NCBI RefSeq assembly: GCF_051020765.1
Contig: NC_134929.1
Location: 21,900,135-21,964,134 of the forward strand
DNA length: 64,000 bases
Origin: Lasioglossum baleicum
Taxonomy: Eukaryota; Arthropoda; Insecta; Hymenoptera; Halictidae
Reading direction: 5' to 3'
Numbering within the stretch: position 1 is the first letter of the stretch; every line of letters starts with the position of its first letter. The notes under the pieces are model-generated. The model ran no database searches and was not told the origin of the DNA. It was given only the letters and a program-made list of their open reading frames with translations. Below, piece after piece: positions 10,734 to 24,100 of this stretch. Made by a program: the position numbers and the translations under genes.

Positions 10734-13543
10734 CTACTCCATCTCAACATCGACAACAGCATCCTCCACGATGATCTGCTCGGACGTGACAGGAACTTGT
10801 ATCACCGGCAACGGGTCGGGAGATCTGGTGTATGTATTGCTGGTCGAGTGTTCCTTGAAATATTCGCCGCCCTTCTCCTCGTACTCCTTTTTATCGACTA
10901 AAAACTCGGGCAGGTTTCCGCTCAGGCCGAAGTCTCTGGCACCGTACCACGCGTCTATGCTGCTATTTTTCGCGATGTTTATCTGAAAGTTGGAGCCGAA
11001 CGGTCTGATCTCGCGCAGCTCGCGGTTCAGTCGCTCCAACAGACCCGGAAATCGTGTTGGCCCGCCAGTGAGGAATATATTTCCAACGAGACGCAGTTGT
11101 TGTTCGGGCGGGTACAGTTTTAAAACGAACTCGATCGTCTCGGCGATGCCTGCTTCCATCGAGCCAATCATGGACGGCTGGAATAATATTTCCGGGCCTC
11201 TCAGACGTTCCACCCCCACGTGCAATTGGTGAGTTTCTCCTGGAACCATGGGAACGTTGGATCCGGCTCCGTCGAACTCCGGATCGTGATGTCGCAGCAC
11301 GTCTTCCAGTTCCAACAACTTCTCTTGCTCCAATTCTGAATCGGAGTCTCCGCCTTCCTGTGAAACATAATTTCAATTGAAAACGGATTCACGTCTTCCG
11401 TCCAAAATCGTAGACTTCAAACGTCTACGAACCCGGTTGATCACTTTATAAACGTCCCAATCTTCGTCCCTCATGCCGAAATCGTCGTCCCGTTTCTCTT
11501 TCCTTGCTAATTGACTGATGATCCGCATTCTTTCTTGAGCTGCGGCTGTTCTACGTTTCGCCATGTCCTGTCTGCGTTGCCTTTTCGCCATTCGTTTCTC
11601 CAATATTTCCTGCCTGAATTATTTATTATTAGACTGTGGATTTTATGCATTTACAACGATTCGTTACCGTTTCTTCCTCACGCCGGCGATCCACTCATCG
11701 AAGTCTTGCTGGTCCTTCGGCTGCAAGCTGGATTTTATTTTCGGTTTCTGCTCCTCTATTACAATGTTTTCTTCCTGAGAATTCGCTGCCACTATTTTCT
11801 GTCTTGTTCTTTCTACCTTCGCTTGCAGATTATTAATCATTTTGATCAAGTCCGTTTCGTTCGCGAGCGAATAGGTCTTCAGAGCTTGATCGAACTCGTC
11901 GGTCTCGCCCTCTTCTAATAAATCTTGAACGGCCAACAGTTGATTCAACTGCTCTTCGTCTTCGGCTAACTGCGAACGTTAATGATTACGATAACTGGTA
12001 ACGATCTTCTTCTATGTACAAAATTTTACTCACTCTCTCCTCCCTTTTACGCGCATTAATTTCCATTAATCTTCTAGCTAATTCGCGCTTTCTTTCCTTT
12101 TGTTGCTCGACCGTTAAACCGGGAGCATTCGCGGGAGCGACGTAGGGGAGTTGTACTCTCAACACGTTCGAGTCATAATGATCTGGATCGGCCCACTTGG
12201 AAATTTCGTCTTGATAATTCAAAGCTATCATAGAATGTTCGTGTATTAATTCCTGCAAATGGGGAAGTTGAAATTTTGTAGACGAAAGTAACGATTAGAC
12301 TGCGGATCTGTATGCTAAATGAAAACTGTCTGCATCGACTACAAGAAAATTAATTTCTTTCCTTAACCGTTTGCCTTACAATATCGTGTCTGACTCGTGA
12401 TGAAGATTCCGAACAGGTTCTAATAAAAGTGTATGTTAATAATTTCTTTTACACCGAAATAAAATTCTATTTTGGTTTTGTTAATTTGCAGCTATTGGAG
12501 AACAATATAGGCATGCAATAGATATAAATTTCTCTCTTTTTTTAGGAAATTACGATCTACGAAATAGTTCTAATCACTGGAACCGTAAAATATATAAATC
12601 ATAGGGCCAGGGGTTAATAATTGAATAGGTGTAAATAATGTAACTGCATAAAATCCACAGTCTAGCGATAATAATTACTGAGAAACGCAAGATTCGTTTA
12701 CTTCTGCTCTGCTTGGTGTTATAGCGTTGACGTGCACCGGGTACTTTAGTTGAAGCAGCCTGTGCATGTATGATGTAATGTGGTATCCACCGACGTTGAT
12801 CCTTCTCGAGTTTACAGGATCGGCTTTGCCATCTAATATCGGTATTATGTGCGTAGTATGGTAGCCGATGCTAATGATTAAGCCATCCGGTGGACAGTTG
12901 TTGTGTTGATAAGAAAAGAGGCAGTCTACTCCGTACGCTATAGCCGGTACGTTGTAACATTCGAATAGGAGTTCTGCCATCACTGAAATTTTCTGAATTA
13001 GTAAATGTGCATTGATTTCAAGAGGCTACATGTGTGTGTTTTACATTACAATTTCGAGAATAATTAGGGTTTAAGAAGGTTTCGGTTAAGATAATCGGAT
13101 GATTAACGGCGCCTTCCGTGTCGATTCCCATATGGGTGAAAGTATAATCGAATATCTGTTCCTGGGCTTCGAAATGGGTTACTACGTTTCTATCGAACTG
13201 CGTTTTCAACTGGAAACGAACAGCCTCGATATTCGCTATATCATTCCCAACCTGCGGGTCTCCATCCTTCTTCCCACGCTCCTTTCTTGGCTTTGCGATC
13301 AGATTTTTAAATATCAGCTGTGGTTCTTTTTCGGTAGCCCAGCCCACTCTACAGTTATACGATCCTAATAAACATTATTTCTTCATTTTCGTTACGTAAG
13401 GTATGAGCTGTATTAACTGTCAGAAAGCTTGTCCACTCACCGTTGTCGATAACAAGCGGCGTTCCTTCGGACTTCACTCTGTCCGGATAAAAATGAATTA
13501 TATCAGGTGTAGCTTTGATATCTTTCAATTCGAGGACGTCCAT
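10734..13543 (-). CDS. Arp5: Actin-related protein 5 (INO80 subunit)
   Basis: Arp5 is a nuclear subunit of the INO80 chromatin-remodelling complex. Seven coding exons join in phase: 13543-13441, 13364-13050, 12982-12702, 12252-12034, 11969-11668, 11613-11433 and 11357-10734, giving 674 residues. The start is the ATG at 13543, in an AAAATGG context. Actin-fold landmarks are visible: VIDNGSYNCRVGW (first phosphate loop, near residue 31), SRNLMAELLFECY, IISIGYHTTHIIPI (second phosphate loop) and FLTGGPTRFPGLLERL near the C-terminus. Exons 4-6 (about residues 234-467) encode a charged, helix-rich insertion (for example KKRQEILEKRMAKRQRRQ) typical of Arp5 and absent from actin. The C-terminal GGEYFKEHSTSN also fits Arp5. 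It lies head-to-head with RpL37A; intron 3 holds a MITE. Confidence 0.93.
12296..12664. mobile_element. MITE in Arp5 intron 3, tagactgcgg ends
   Basis: The left end is tagactgcggatctgtatgc and the right end gcataaaatccacagtcta, imperfect inverted repeats. A similar end occurs at 31930-32081, and a solo copy (agactgtggattttatgc) lies at about 11633 in Arp5 intron 5. It lies within an intron, so the coding sequence is untouched. Confidence 0.55.
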
Positions 13544-14112
13544 TTTGTTAGATCACGAATATTTCAAATCGTCGTATACTATGAAGGATCACTTATTTAA
13601 TCGCATGCATTCTCCTCCATGATGTAAACAATCGGTGACGAAAAATAAAGCAGCTAAAAACATGCTAAAAACAACTTGTGACGCCCTCGCGCATGAGCGG
13701 CGATTTTACCGTCAGTAAAGTAGAAAGTTCGGCTAAGATCGGGCACCTGGTCACCCTGTATAATTTTACAAGATTTCTTATGATTTGATTTTGAGAAATG
13801 AATGTGTAGTATGTGTATACATTTAATATATGTGTGTAACAGTGTGTAATTCGTAGCATATTCCGATACTTTCCCGCCAATAATAGTGCCCCACTGCTTC
13901 CCCCACAATATGGATACGTTACTGATACACGTGATCAGAGTGACGTGTACACGTGTATCACAACCAATCACAACGTTCGTGGAGCTTGCATAAATATCTG
14001 TAAATAATTTCTAAACGTAACAATTTTCAATAAATTCTGCCAAAAATTAATTGGTTATTATTTATTCCCTGGCACATTACATTTACATTTATTGATGAAA
14101 AATCTAGAGTTA

Positions 14113-14409
14113 TTGGATATTCATTACAGCAGCATATGATTCGTGCCGCTTTTCCCATAAGACGCCATGCAAATTCCGGCACGAATTATTTGCTCTTCCT
14201 AAACTTCCGTACAGCGCCATTTCATGCAGCGGCAAAACGCTCAAACTAATTTAGTTCCAAATCTACCACTAGATGGCGCTGTTACCGACTTTGCGCTGTT
14301 ACTCTGTCGGTAACATTTGATTAACAGTTTGAGCGTTTTGCCGCTGAATTAACATTGCGTCTTATGGGAAAAGCGGCACGAATCATTTACTACTGTAATG
14401 AATATCCAA
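14113..14409. mobile_element. Fold-back MITE with TA target duplication
   Basis: The 297-bp unit starts ttggatattcattacag and ends ctgtaatgaatatccaa, with TA outside each end. The long outer arms include gattcgtgccgcttttccca and its complement. A second, inner pair of arms (agcggcaaaacgctcaaac and gtttgagcgttttgccgct) makes a nested hairpin. It has no coding capacity. It sits between two divergent genes, about 270 bp upstream of the RpL37A start codon. Confidence 0.85.
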
Positions 14410-14639
14410 TAGTTTCCATTTTGCATGAATAAATTATCTTTATTGTACAATATAGACACAGAGAATTCTCCAGTATACACCCACCAACTTTTTTTGCCCT
14501 TGAATAACAATTAGTATCTCGTCGAGGATATGGTATATGGTCTAAGAGCTTCGATATTTTGCCACAACGGCGCTACTATCGTTCATGGATATTCAAATAA
14601 AAAATAGAGTTTCCATACTAGCGTACTCTGTGCCTCTAT

Positions 14640-14658
14640 CCCTTTTCCGGTTCTTTTG
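14640..14658 (+). promoter_or_regulatory. Candidate 5' TOP tract of RpL37A
   Basis: The pyrimidine-rich run cccttttccggttcttttgg lies about 25-40 bases before the RpL37A start codon. Ribosomal-protein transcripts usually start at a C within such a tract. The exact start site is inferred, not seen. Confidence 0.4.
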
Positions 14659-14682
14659 GAACGTACCCTATATTTGCGCAAA

Positions 14683-15493
14683 ATGGTAAGATTTCTTATT
14701 GATAAATACCCCGTAAATCTTATTGAAATATTGATAAAATCAAGTGTTGCGTGTCGAAGTTATTCGTCGACGAAGCGTAGATACGTATATTACAGTACTT
14801 TATAAATAATAATTCATACTTTCAAATGACATTTTCTATCGATCTTAGGTTATGTTTATGTGTCCAAGGAGATAGTTTTATTATTACTCGTATTTTTGTA
14901 TAGATAATCTAATCATTTTCAAGTATGCGAATGTAATATTCCCGTTCGCTCAATTTCATTTTTAGAGTTGTACAATTAAAACACAACTGGACTTATTTAC
15001 AGTGATACTCTTAACGTAGCCTATCTGTGTCATGTTTGTATAACGACTTCTTCGGGAACTTCGACCGTACAGTTATTTATTAACAGCTGTTTCATTTAAT
15101 ACGCGTATTAGCATAATTGATTAAACGTTTGGTGTTCTTAGGCGAAACGCACGAAGAAGGTAGGAATCACCGGTAAATATGGTACCCGATACGGTGCCTC
15201 GCTCAGGAAGATGGTTAAGAAGATGGAAATCACCCAACACAGTAAATACACATGCACATTTTGTGGCAAGGTAATATATCTGTTTTTATTTAATCGTATG
15301 TTATATTGAAATTTATACTGTTTCTTTTCTCTTTGTGTCTATGTAGGATGCGATGAAGCGCAGCGTTGTTGGAATTTGGTCGTGCAAACGCTGCAAGAGG
15401 ACAGTCGCAGGAGGCGCATGGGTTTACTCCACAACAGCGGCAGCATCTGTCAGGTCTGCTGTTAGGAGATTACGTGAAGTTAAAGAACAATAA
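14683..15493 (+). CDS. RpL37A: 60S ribosomal protein L37a (eL43)
   Basis: This is a structural protein of the large ribosomal subunit, 92 residues, the usual family length. Three coding exons: 14683-14685 (the start codon alone, followed directly by gtaaga), 15142-15270 and 15347-15493. The mature start AKRTKKVGITGKYGTRYGAS is diagnostic. A C4 zinc-binding site is formed by CTFC (residues 39-42) and CKRC (about 57-60). The end REVKEQ is followed by TAA. A start codon isolated on its own exon is common for ribosomal-protein genes with an intron directly after ATG. It is head-to-head with Arp5 and tail-to-tail with the GalNAc-transferase. Confidence 0.97.
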
Positions 15494-15501
15494 GTAAATA
15501 G

Positions 15502-15507
15502 AATAAA
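15502..15507 (+). terminator. RpL37A: RpL37A poly(A) signal
   Basis: AATAAA eight bases after the stop codon, giving the short 3' UTR usual for ribosomal-protein transcripts. Confidence 0.6.
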
Positions 15508-15539
15508 TATCTTATAAAAATATCTAATGTCTCTTTATT

Positions 15540-18192
15540 CTGTCCTCCCGTTATCGCGGTTCTATGTAATGACCCGCGTTTTAAAACGTTCTAAATTTAG
15601 AACGTTTGACTGTGGATTTAAATAAAAGAAATCGATGAACTTTGTCAAAGTAATTTTAGTAAAAGAGTAACACCATCGATACAATTCTTTTTTTTTTAAA
15701 GTTTAATTAGACTTGTTGCATTTCAATATTAATACATCGGAATCGTAGTCCGGTTCCGCGATAGTATGTTTAGAAATTATTTTGGAGGCACATAAAAACC
15801 ATTAGTTGTATATTTACATTTTTTTCTCAATTTCTATAGCGTGTTTTATTCTAGGACATAATTCGGTTAATAATAAGTAACTTTCATTATGGAAATTTCA
15901 TAGAACATGGGCATGCATGGTTTTCCTTAAATTAATTAAGCTAAATGGTGCTTAAAACGTTAAGGCTTTAGAAAATGTATGAAAGTATTAATTTAATCAT
16001 TGAGATTAATATATACATGCATTTCAATATGCATAGAGAAAAACCTAATGGAACATACGTAGACTATTTTATTGTCTTTGAAAATGTATTACTTTCAGAG
16101 TCTACTTTTCAAGTATAAGTGTCGAGACACGCGTTTCAATTTTATTTAAATGGTCTTTGTATATATATATGTATATATAAATATAAATATTTAAAACGTA
16201 AATTTTCGGAACGCACACACATACGAAATAATCATCTTAACGATTAAAAAGTCCCTGAAACAAAAGTCTACATAAACAAGTGATTTTATATGCTCCAATA
16301 TAATTTTTACAATCGTTTTAATTAACGATGCAGCGTTACCGTCACAAATAATTACAGACATTGTCGTAACATGATGAATTAAAATAGAAAAAAATGGTTT
16401 ACAAATTATTATTGACTCTGTTACTCTTCTATGTTCGTGAATTTACTCTGAAAACTTATTTAAATCTTACTTCATCGGTTTGAACAGCTAATAAATATCT
16501 ACAAATATTTTGCTAGCACAATTCTCAATTAAACATACACTCGGAAATAATATAATTGATTTAATAGAAATCGGTCGACCTGTACAAAAATAAATACTAT
16601 ACTTTTGCATGAATATTTAAATATGTATAATTAAGCTGTAAACGATAATCCGTTGCACCATCACCGTTCCTTCAAGTAACATAAAACTGAGTATATTGTT
16701 TGATAGTAAAATTCTCCTAAATTGAAATTTTAGAGTTGTATAATATATACTTTAAATATTATAAATGTAGTTCAGTGGCTTCTTATTTATGGTTGCAGAA
16801 TTGGCTAGATTTTTCCTCAACCGTGAATGGAAATATTACAATCAGTCAACATTTCTTTTTGCATTAAAAAATGTTTCGCTTCGTCGTCGACTGTGTTCTC
16901 CTCTCTCTTTCTCTCTCTCTCTCGCTTTCTTACTTTCTCTTTTTAGAGGGTGAAAGAAAAATGAACTTGAATCTACCATAATATAAGGGAAGGGCGCCAG
17001 AATCTGAATAACAACATTTTTACATTACTTACAGGAAACTGTTCTCTCCTCGAGACTTACTCAACAAGTATTATTGCACTCTAAATCTTTCGACACACAC
17101 GCTAGTACATAGGAGATAAAAAGAGTAAATTGATTAAGAGTCGCAACTATGCAAGACGATAGGACATCATAAAAATATTTGTTACTTTGTTTCTTTAAGA
17201 AAATACGGAAGACGTTCTGTCTCGAATTCAAGAAAATCTTTAAAAACATAACATTACATTGGATAACAGTCGATAGCTTCTTTCCATTTTGGTATGCTTA
17301 ACGATACTCTTGCGAATGTAATCTCGTATTACTATGGCGAATCCAAGTGTAAGTATATAATATGTTTATCCCATTCGAGAAGCAAACGAAACAATCCAGA
17401 GAGAAAAATAAAAACTAAATCGTACGAACAAGATGCAACAAGGAACTGTTAGAAATACCAGTATAAAAAAAGATTCAGTGCTCTTCCCTAATCGCTAGAA
17501 AATTGTACAGTATTAAGTCCTAGATCGTAATCAGTAGCGTCGCAATGATTTCACTTGCACTCCCGACATTCACTCGGTTGTAATGGACACTTGCGTCGCG
17601 CGAACATATCCGTGTCTCTTATGCACTGATACGTCTCTCAGTCATCCAGCATTGCACTCACCCCATATCATCAAATATGTCTCTCTTTTGTATCAACAAT
17701 CATTTATTTATAACAGTGGTCTGATATGCTTTCCTCTCTATTGTTCATCCAAAAAGAAGAAGAAAAGAAAGAAAAATACAAGTATTCGCATACGGTGTGT
17801 CTCAATGTCTTTTCGTATCACTCGTGTAGATCCGCGCACAGGTTGGACATTACTTTGTTCCTCCTCTTCGACGTTCTCGCGCGTTATATCGATCAAGGCA
17901 TACCACGACGAATGGCAGTAAATATACACGACGTACTGCTATTAACACTAAATAAATCTTATACAACTAAAAGCATCAACTTCTTCGATCTCTCTTGTTT
18001 GTAGCGTATTGAATCCCGCCGATTGAATCGTCGGCAGACCGATCCGAAAGTGACATCGGACATTATGGAATATAATACTATCTTCTTTCTTGATCTTTGC
18101 TTGTAGAAGCTTCGTCTTCGTCGCTGTCGATTCTTCGTAATTACTTAAATATGTCAACAAGTGTTACATACAGTCGTTGCACTCAGTTGATA
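15540..18192. other. AT-rich stretch, possible 3' UTR of the GalNAc-transferase
   Basis: No coding exon recognised. It is AT-rich, with a CT repeat at about 16905-16925 and several minus-strand AATAAA-like words. Because the minus-strand transferase stops at 18193, part of this stretch is probably its 3' UTR, but I cannot fix the end. Confidence 0.45.
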
Positions 18193-21100
18193 TTAGCTGG
18201 CCTGCCATTTGAATTTGCTACGCATTATCCACTTCTGGCCGGTGTTGTGGGCATCGCATGGTGTCAGGACAGGCTGCACCGCATCGTTGGGACGTGGTTT
18301 CGACAAACAGTGTCCCGTGTTCGTGTGCTTGATCATTTTCGTCTGGGAAACAACGAATTATCATGTCGTCGCAATACAATATTTAGCTCGGCACGAGTAC
18401 GATTTCCGTGGCTCCTCGCGTTTTGAGGTTATATTTGTGTTCTTGGGGTTATTTCAAGAAAAAAATATAATATATAGTGTCAAATCAGCCTGGTTTAGCC
18501 GGTAAAGTAGATTTCCTGTTTTTTATAAACCTGAAAATATCTCGCAAACTATGCGAAATATGGCAAAATATCAAGAGACCTTTTTTGTAGGAAATTGAAT
18601 TCCCTATAAAAAGACGTTAAAATGATGTTAAAATTCCATTTTCCCATAAAATAAAATAAACGCATACGAAAATCCAGGAGTAGTAGGTCACTCTCGTTAT
18701 ACATATATGGGTGACCTTCTTTTTAGAAACACTGGGTGTGTGTGTGTGGGGAGCTGCCTCCCTAAACGTAAAGTTTACTGTAGTTGCAACCAAAATTTAA
18801 CAAAGCTTTCCCGTAATTATCTCGGAAACTAAGTCCGAGCGACGGATAGATGTATTGACAAAAGTTGTTCAGAAAAGTTGTCCTTGACAACATACGTGAA
18901 GGTGAAGGTCATCCGAGTTGGGTCCCCTCATAGCTATGTTTACCGGAGGCAGTTGTTCTGCAACTTCACCGAAATATAAATATACTCGGAAACTACGCAG
19001 CTGATAAAAGAATGTCATGGGACATAAATTGTTGGAAATTTCATTTTCTACAAAAAAGGTCTCTTGATATTTTGCCATATTTCGCATAGTTACCGAGATA
19101 TTTGCAAATTTATAAAAAACAGGAAATCTACTTTACCTGCTAAACCAGGCCGATTTGACACCATGTTACGTATACATTTTTTTCTTGAAATAACCCCAAG
19201 AACACAAATATAACCTCAAAACGAGGGGCCACGGAAATCGTACTCTCCCCTTTAGCTAGAGTCAGATGATGTAAATTCGATCAATGCGGTTTACCTCTTC
19301 GTTGTAGACCCATGCTTGATTACCGCCCATACCATGGCATCGTACTATTTTGACTGGACCTTGGGGACTAGCTGCGTCAAGGCACATATCATCGGACATT
19401 ATTTGTTGTCGTTTAGTATACGCGAATACCTGGGGACAAGACGCGAACGTGAATACAAGACGCACAACGGTTCGAAACACCGCATCGGTGAAACTCTCCG
19501 TTGACGAACCTGATTACCACCCAATCCGTGACAATAACTAATCCCAACGTTCTCCCCTGTTCTCCTGCCCATGGTGTCTAGGCAAGTCTGCGTGTCGACG
19601 TTCTGCACGTCGCCCAAGTAGTAATAATCCAACGGCATCGGAGACTCGGGATAAATGTTCTCCAAGTACCATCTGAAGCTCTTACACTTCAAACGGTCTC
19701 TCAACTTGAGCCGCTCGGACACGTCTCCGACAGCCACGTTCCGAGCTCCTATAAATAAAACGTGCATCTCAATAGAATCTCGAGATCCGCCGGGATCCGT
19801 TGGTTCTGCGTGACATAGTACCGGTGCTTTGCATGGATAAAGGACCCCGCACTAATCATATGGATAATCTATCCCGGTCAAATCAGTTGGATTTTTCATA
19901 TGTTGTAGCTTATGATCTACTGAACAAAAGATGTAATGGGCACAGAGCTCAATAATGGACAGTTATTAGTCCAGTCGATGAATGCTCATAAGGGGGGCGT
20001 AGAGGGAATGGAAGGAACACAATTTTTAACTTTGGGACTTTGTTTGGGGGCACGTAGAAATCACCTTTTCGGTTTTCCGCTTTTATATCTCGGAAACTAT
20101 GCGTCCTAGCGATAATACCATTCCATACAAAATTCAAGCTGACAAAATGTACTATAAGTTTGATTCAATTCAGTTTTTCGCTATCTCGCATAGTTTCCGA
20201 GATATCCGAGTTCAAAGTTCACTAATGGTGAAAAACAAATTTTTGCCTTATTTGACTAGCTACCTCTTCAGCACAATTAGTGAACTTTGAGCGTGGATAT
20301 CTCGGAAACTATGCGAGATAGCGAAAAACTGAATCCAATCTATCTTGTGGCACATTTTGTCAGCTTTAATATTGCATGGATTGGTCTTATCGCTAGGACG
20401 CATAGTTTCCGAGATATACGCGGAAAATCGAAAAAAGAGGACCTTCTACGTGCCCCCCTGCACCCGCTCACCTTCTTGGAGTGGGGACTTTTAGTATGTT
20501 TACCTCCTCACTAGTCCAAACAAAGACCGTAAGTTAAAAAATGTGTTCCTTCCATTTCCCTCTACAATCTACAACTTTTCGTTGACTGGACTATATATGT
20601 ATATCCAGTTATAATCAGTGAAACATGACAAATTCGAGCTGCCGAATACTCAAATCTCGGGAAGTACTTATTTTTTGGAAAAATGTTTGAAACAAAAATA
20701 GTAGGGTTTCACAAAATCTGTTAGGTGGTGTTATTATTTTTGAATTTTGAATGACCTTGAAAAGGTCTGTGAACAGAAATCTTTCACAAAAATCTTTGCA
20801 TGTCACAGCAGAGATAAGGACCCCACGGTTCATCACTCCCGTAGTATTTTTTGACTCCAAATCCTCTCTGCTGTGTGTGTGTGTGTGTGTGGATTAATAA
20901 AAAAAAATGATCTTATTATGTATTACTCATTTGGATTCTGTTGTGGTGGTCTCTGATTTGAGTATTCGGCAGCTCGAATTTGTCACGTTTGACTGATTAT
21001 TATAACTCGATAACTGTCCATTATTGAGCTTTGTGCCCCTTACATCTTTGGTTCAGTAGATCATAAGCTACAACATATGAAAAATCCAACTGATTTTACC

Positions 21101-24100
21101 GGGATAGATTTTCCATATGATTAGTGCGGATGGTCCTTTGTTCACTGAAAGGTAGAGTGTGTCAGAAACATGTGCCAACATAAAGGAATTGCAACGTGTA
21201 GTGTATTAATGCTGTACTAAATGCGTTTGCCGATTGAAAGAGCCGAGCTACCATACCGCAGCTTCTATCAAGATCTCAGACTCGAAAACACATAAACGGT
21301 GGAGGACTGTGTTCGGACGTAGTACACATTTCTGTCCTAAGCTCTGAACGATGCGACAAATAAAAGGGACGTTTCAGACGTTCTATCGGTGCGGACAATA
21401 TTAACGGGTATCTGATATACAATATAGCTGGTACTTGGCTACAAGAATTTCGCACGTGTACGTAAAACTGATAAAAGCATTCCAACCAATCTCCCAAACA
21501 GAAATAGGAAAAATAAAACATGCATGAGAACGAGTAAGCCAAAGAATACACGTAAAGAGGCGTATAATAAGGGCTGAGCAGCGACATTGCAGTTTGTTTT
21601 CTTTATACTTTTTTTGATTTCTTTGTTCCAGAAATGCTGGGTTGTTAGTGCTACCTGGATTAATGTTGTAATAGAAGTACTTCCATTGGTCCAACCAGAC
21701 CTCAGCGAGTCGCGCATTGTTGTGGTTCACTATCTTGCTGGTACCACCAGGAAACGTATACGGTGTTGCTTTACGGAATACATGACCGACGTGCGAGCAC
21801 GTTGCGATCTCCAATGTCCCACCACACATCCATATCTAACCAACTCAGTTCTGTTAGTATGTTAGCAATTACAGTTCATAACAACAATCACAAAGAAAAG
21901 AGCTAATTAAAACAACGCTATAGACTCGGAATTGCTCGGACGGATCTCCTCTCTTTCTCTCTCTCCCTCTTTCTCCCTCTCTCTCTCTTTCTCTCTGGTA
22001 CCTATAACGTAGCCTTACAAATACGTATCAAACAAAAAAGCAAGGGAACTCATTCTGTTAGTCAGCTGGATGGATGAGTGGTTAAGACTATATTGAAGTA
22101 ACAATAAATATCGAGATGCAACAAAATCAATCTTACTCCTGGAAACGAAATCTCATCGCTGGATGTAACGCAACGTCCAGATCCCAGAATCCATGTCACG
22201 CATACGCACAGCCACACGCACAAGTAGAAGTGTTTTGTTATCCAAGATACGTTTACGTGTCCAATAGAATTTGTTAATGTAAAATCTCTGAATTAGATGC
22301 ACAAACGATTTTGGTTAATGTACTTAAACGTGTTTGCAGTTAATCTTAGAGAGCCGAGCCGAATTTCAACAGGAAGCTACACAAAGTTACGGGTGTTAAT
22401 CGATCATGGCGATACATGTACCGAATGATTTAGCTATAGAATATTCACGATCGAGACTGTGAGAATTTGTTTGGATTGTGCTGAAAGCGATCGTCTTTCC
22501 AATACGGTCTACGCTCGAACAAACACGGCAACCTATATAGTGATTAATCAAATAAAAGATTACACTGAAACAAAAGTATGCACTAATAAATACTCTTTAT
22601 CCACCGTGTCGAAGATATTACAGTGTAGCTCGTATCAGATACCCGTCACGCATACATAAGTACTCGCAGTATTTTTGTAAGTATGTTTCTAATGCTATAC
22701 CAATATGCATTCTGTGTTAGTGTTTAACGGACGCTCTATGCGAACACAAGCAACTTTTCAATCAATTTTTACCTTCCGTGTGTTCTGGCAGAGAGGCCAA
22801 TCTCTCTCGTTGTTAATATTAGAACAATTGCACACAATTTGTCTAAAGTACAATTCAATAGTTATGCAAAGACAAGGTAAACAAATGAGAAAATGATACA
22901 CGTTATTATCTAACCTGGGTTCATGGCATAGTAAAAATCTCTCCACTCATCCATCCAGACCTCGGCCACCCTAGCCGCATTGTGTAGTACTATTTTGCTG
23001 ACACCACCGGGGAATGTATATGGACTCTTGTCTCGGAATACATGTCCAACGTGTGAACACGGACTGATTTCTAACGTCCCACCGCATTGCCATACCTATA
23101 AGGTACTTTATGACTTCACAAATGAAGACGGAATTGTCCACGATTAAAACCCTCTAATTGGAATCACAAATCCTTTAGTCTTTAACAACTAAATTACAGA
23201 ATCCCATTACCATTTAACACTAAAACTTCAAGAGAATCACGGAGTAGCTCCGCGTTCGATACGAATATTTCAAGGAAAATGATATTGACGCTAAACGAAT
23301 TCCATACACATAATGTTGGAATACCACAAGTCGTAAAAATTTTACATTGAATTCATTCAGTTTCGAATAATGTCGTGTTCTTTTTAAACCGCATGCTTGA
23401 AGTCCTAGTATTAAATACAACTACTAAGTTACTACTTAAAGTACAACTAATCTAGTGCAAGTACTGCAAGGAAATGAATCTTTTTATGAGGATCACAGCT
23501 GAAAAAAGGCAAACAAAAATGTATAACATGGTTGGTACAAGCTATGCTGTCCTGGAGAATGGTAAGATTCTTAATCACCGTAATCGCTGTTGAAGTAAAC
23601 AGACATTGCACTTAGTACTTTCGAACGTGCCGGCGCGGCGCGGCAATGCAACGCGAACAGGATACTCACTCGGAAACTCATTTCAAGATTTTCACCGCCC
23701 CAAATGTCCATGCCTTCGTCGTACGCTCCCAGTTCGTAAAAGTACTCCTTATCGATAGAAAATAACCCACCGGCCATGGTCGGCGTCCGCAGGGGGGCCG
23801 TTCTGTCTCCCAATCTCCTGTCCATTTCTCTTGTAGCTACTCTATACCTAAAAAGTTCAACGTTCCGCGTGAGAAACGTTAAATATTAGATTGTTGTTAA
23901 AGATACAGACCTTAAAAGAATTAAAGAATCACTTGTGCGAACCCGAAAAATTGGTCCACTTTACGTGTACATAACTCCGTCAAAAATTGCCGTATCGATA
24001 TCGTTAAACAATGGTTTGAAAGCGTGAAACCTCTAGTTTCAGATGCTCTGTTTCAAATTGTTGCTATGTTGGTTTTTTACAAAGTTATAGCGAGATGAAG

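Larger units (their letters stand above)
13544..14682. promoter_or_regulatory. Divergent intergenic region Arp5 / RpL37A
   Basis: About 1.1 kb separates the two start codons, which face away from each other. It should contain both core promoters. About 26 per cent of it is the MITE at 14113-14409. A solo caccctgta motif at 13752 resembles the ends of the cagggtgtc MITE family. I see no certain TATA box for either gene. Confidence 0.5.
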
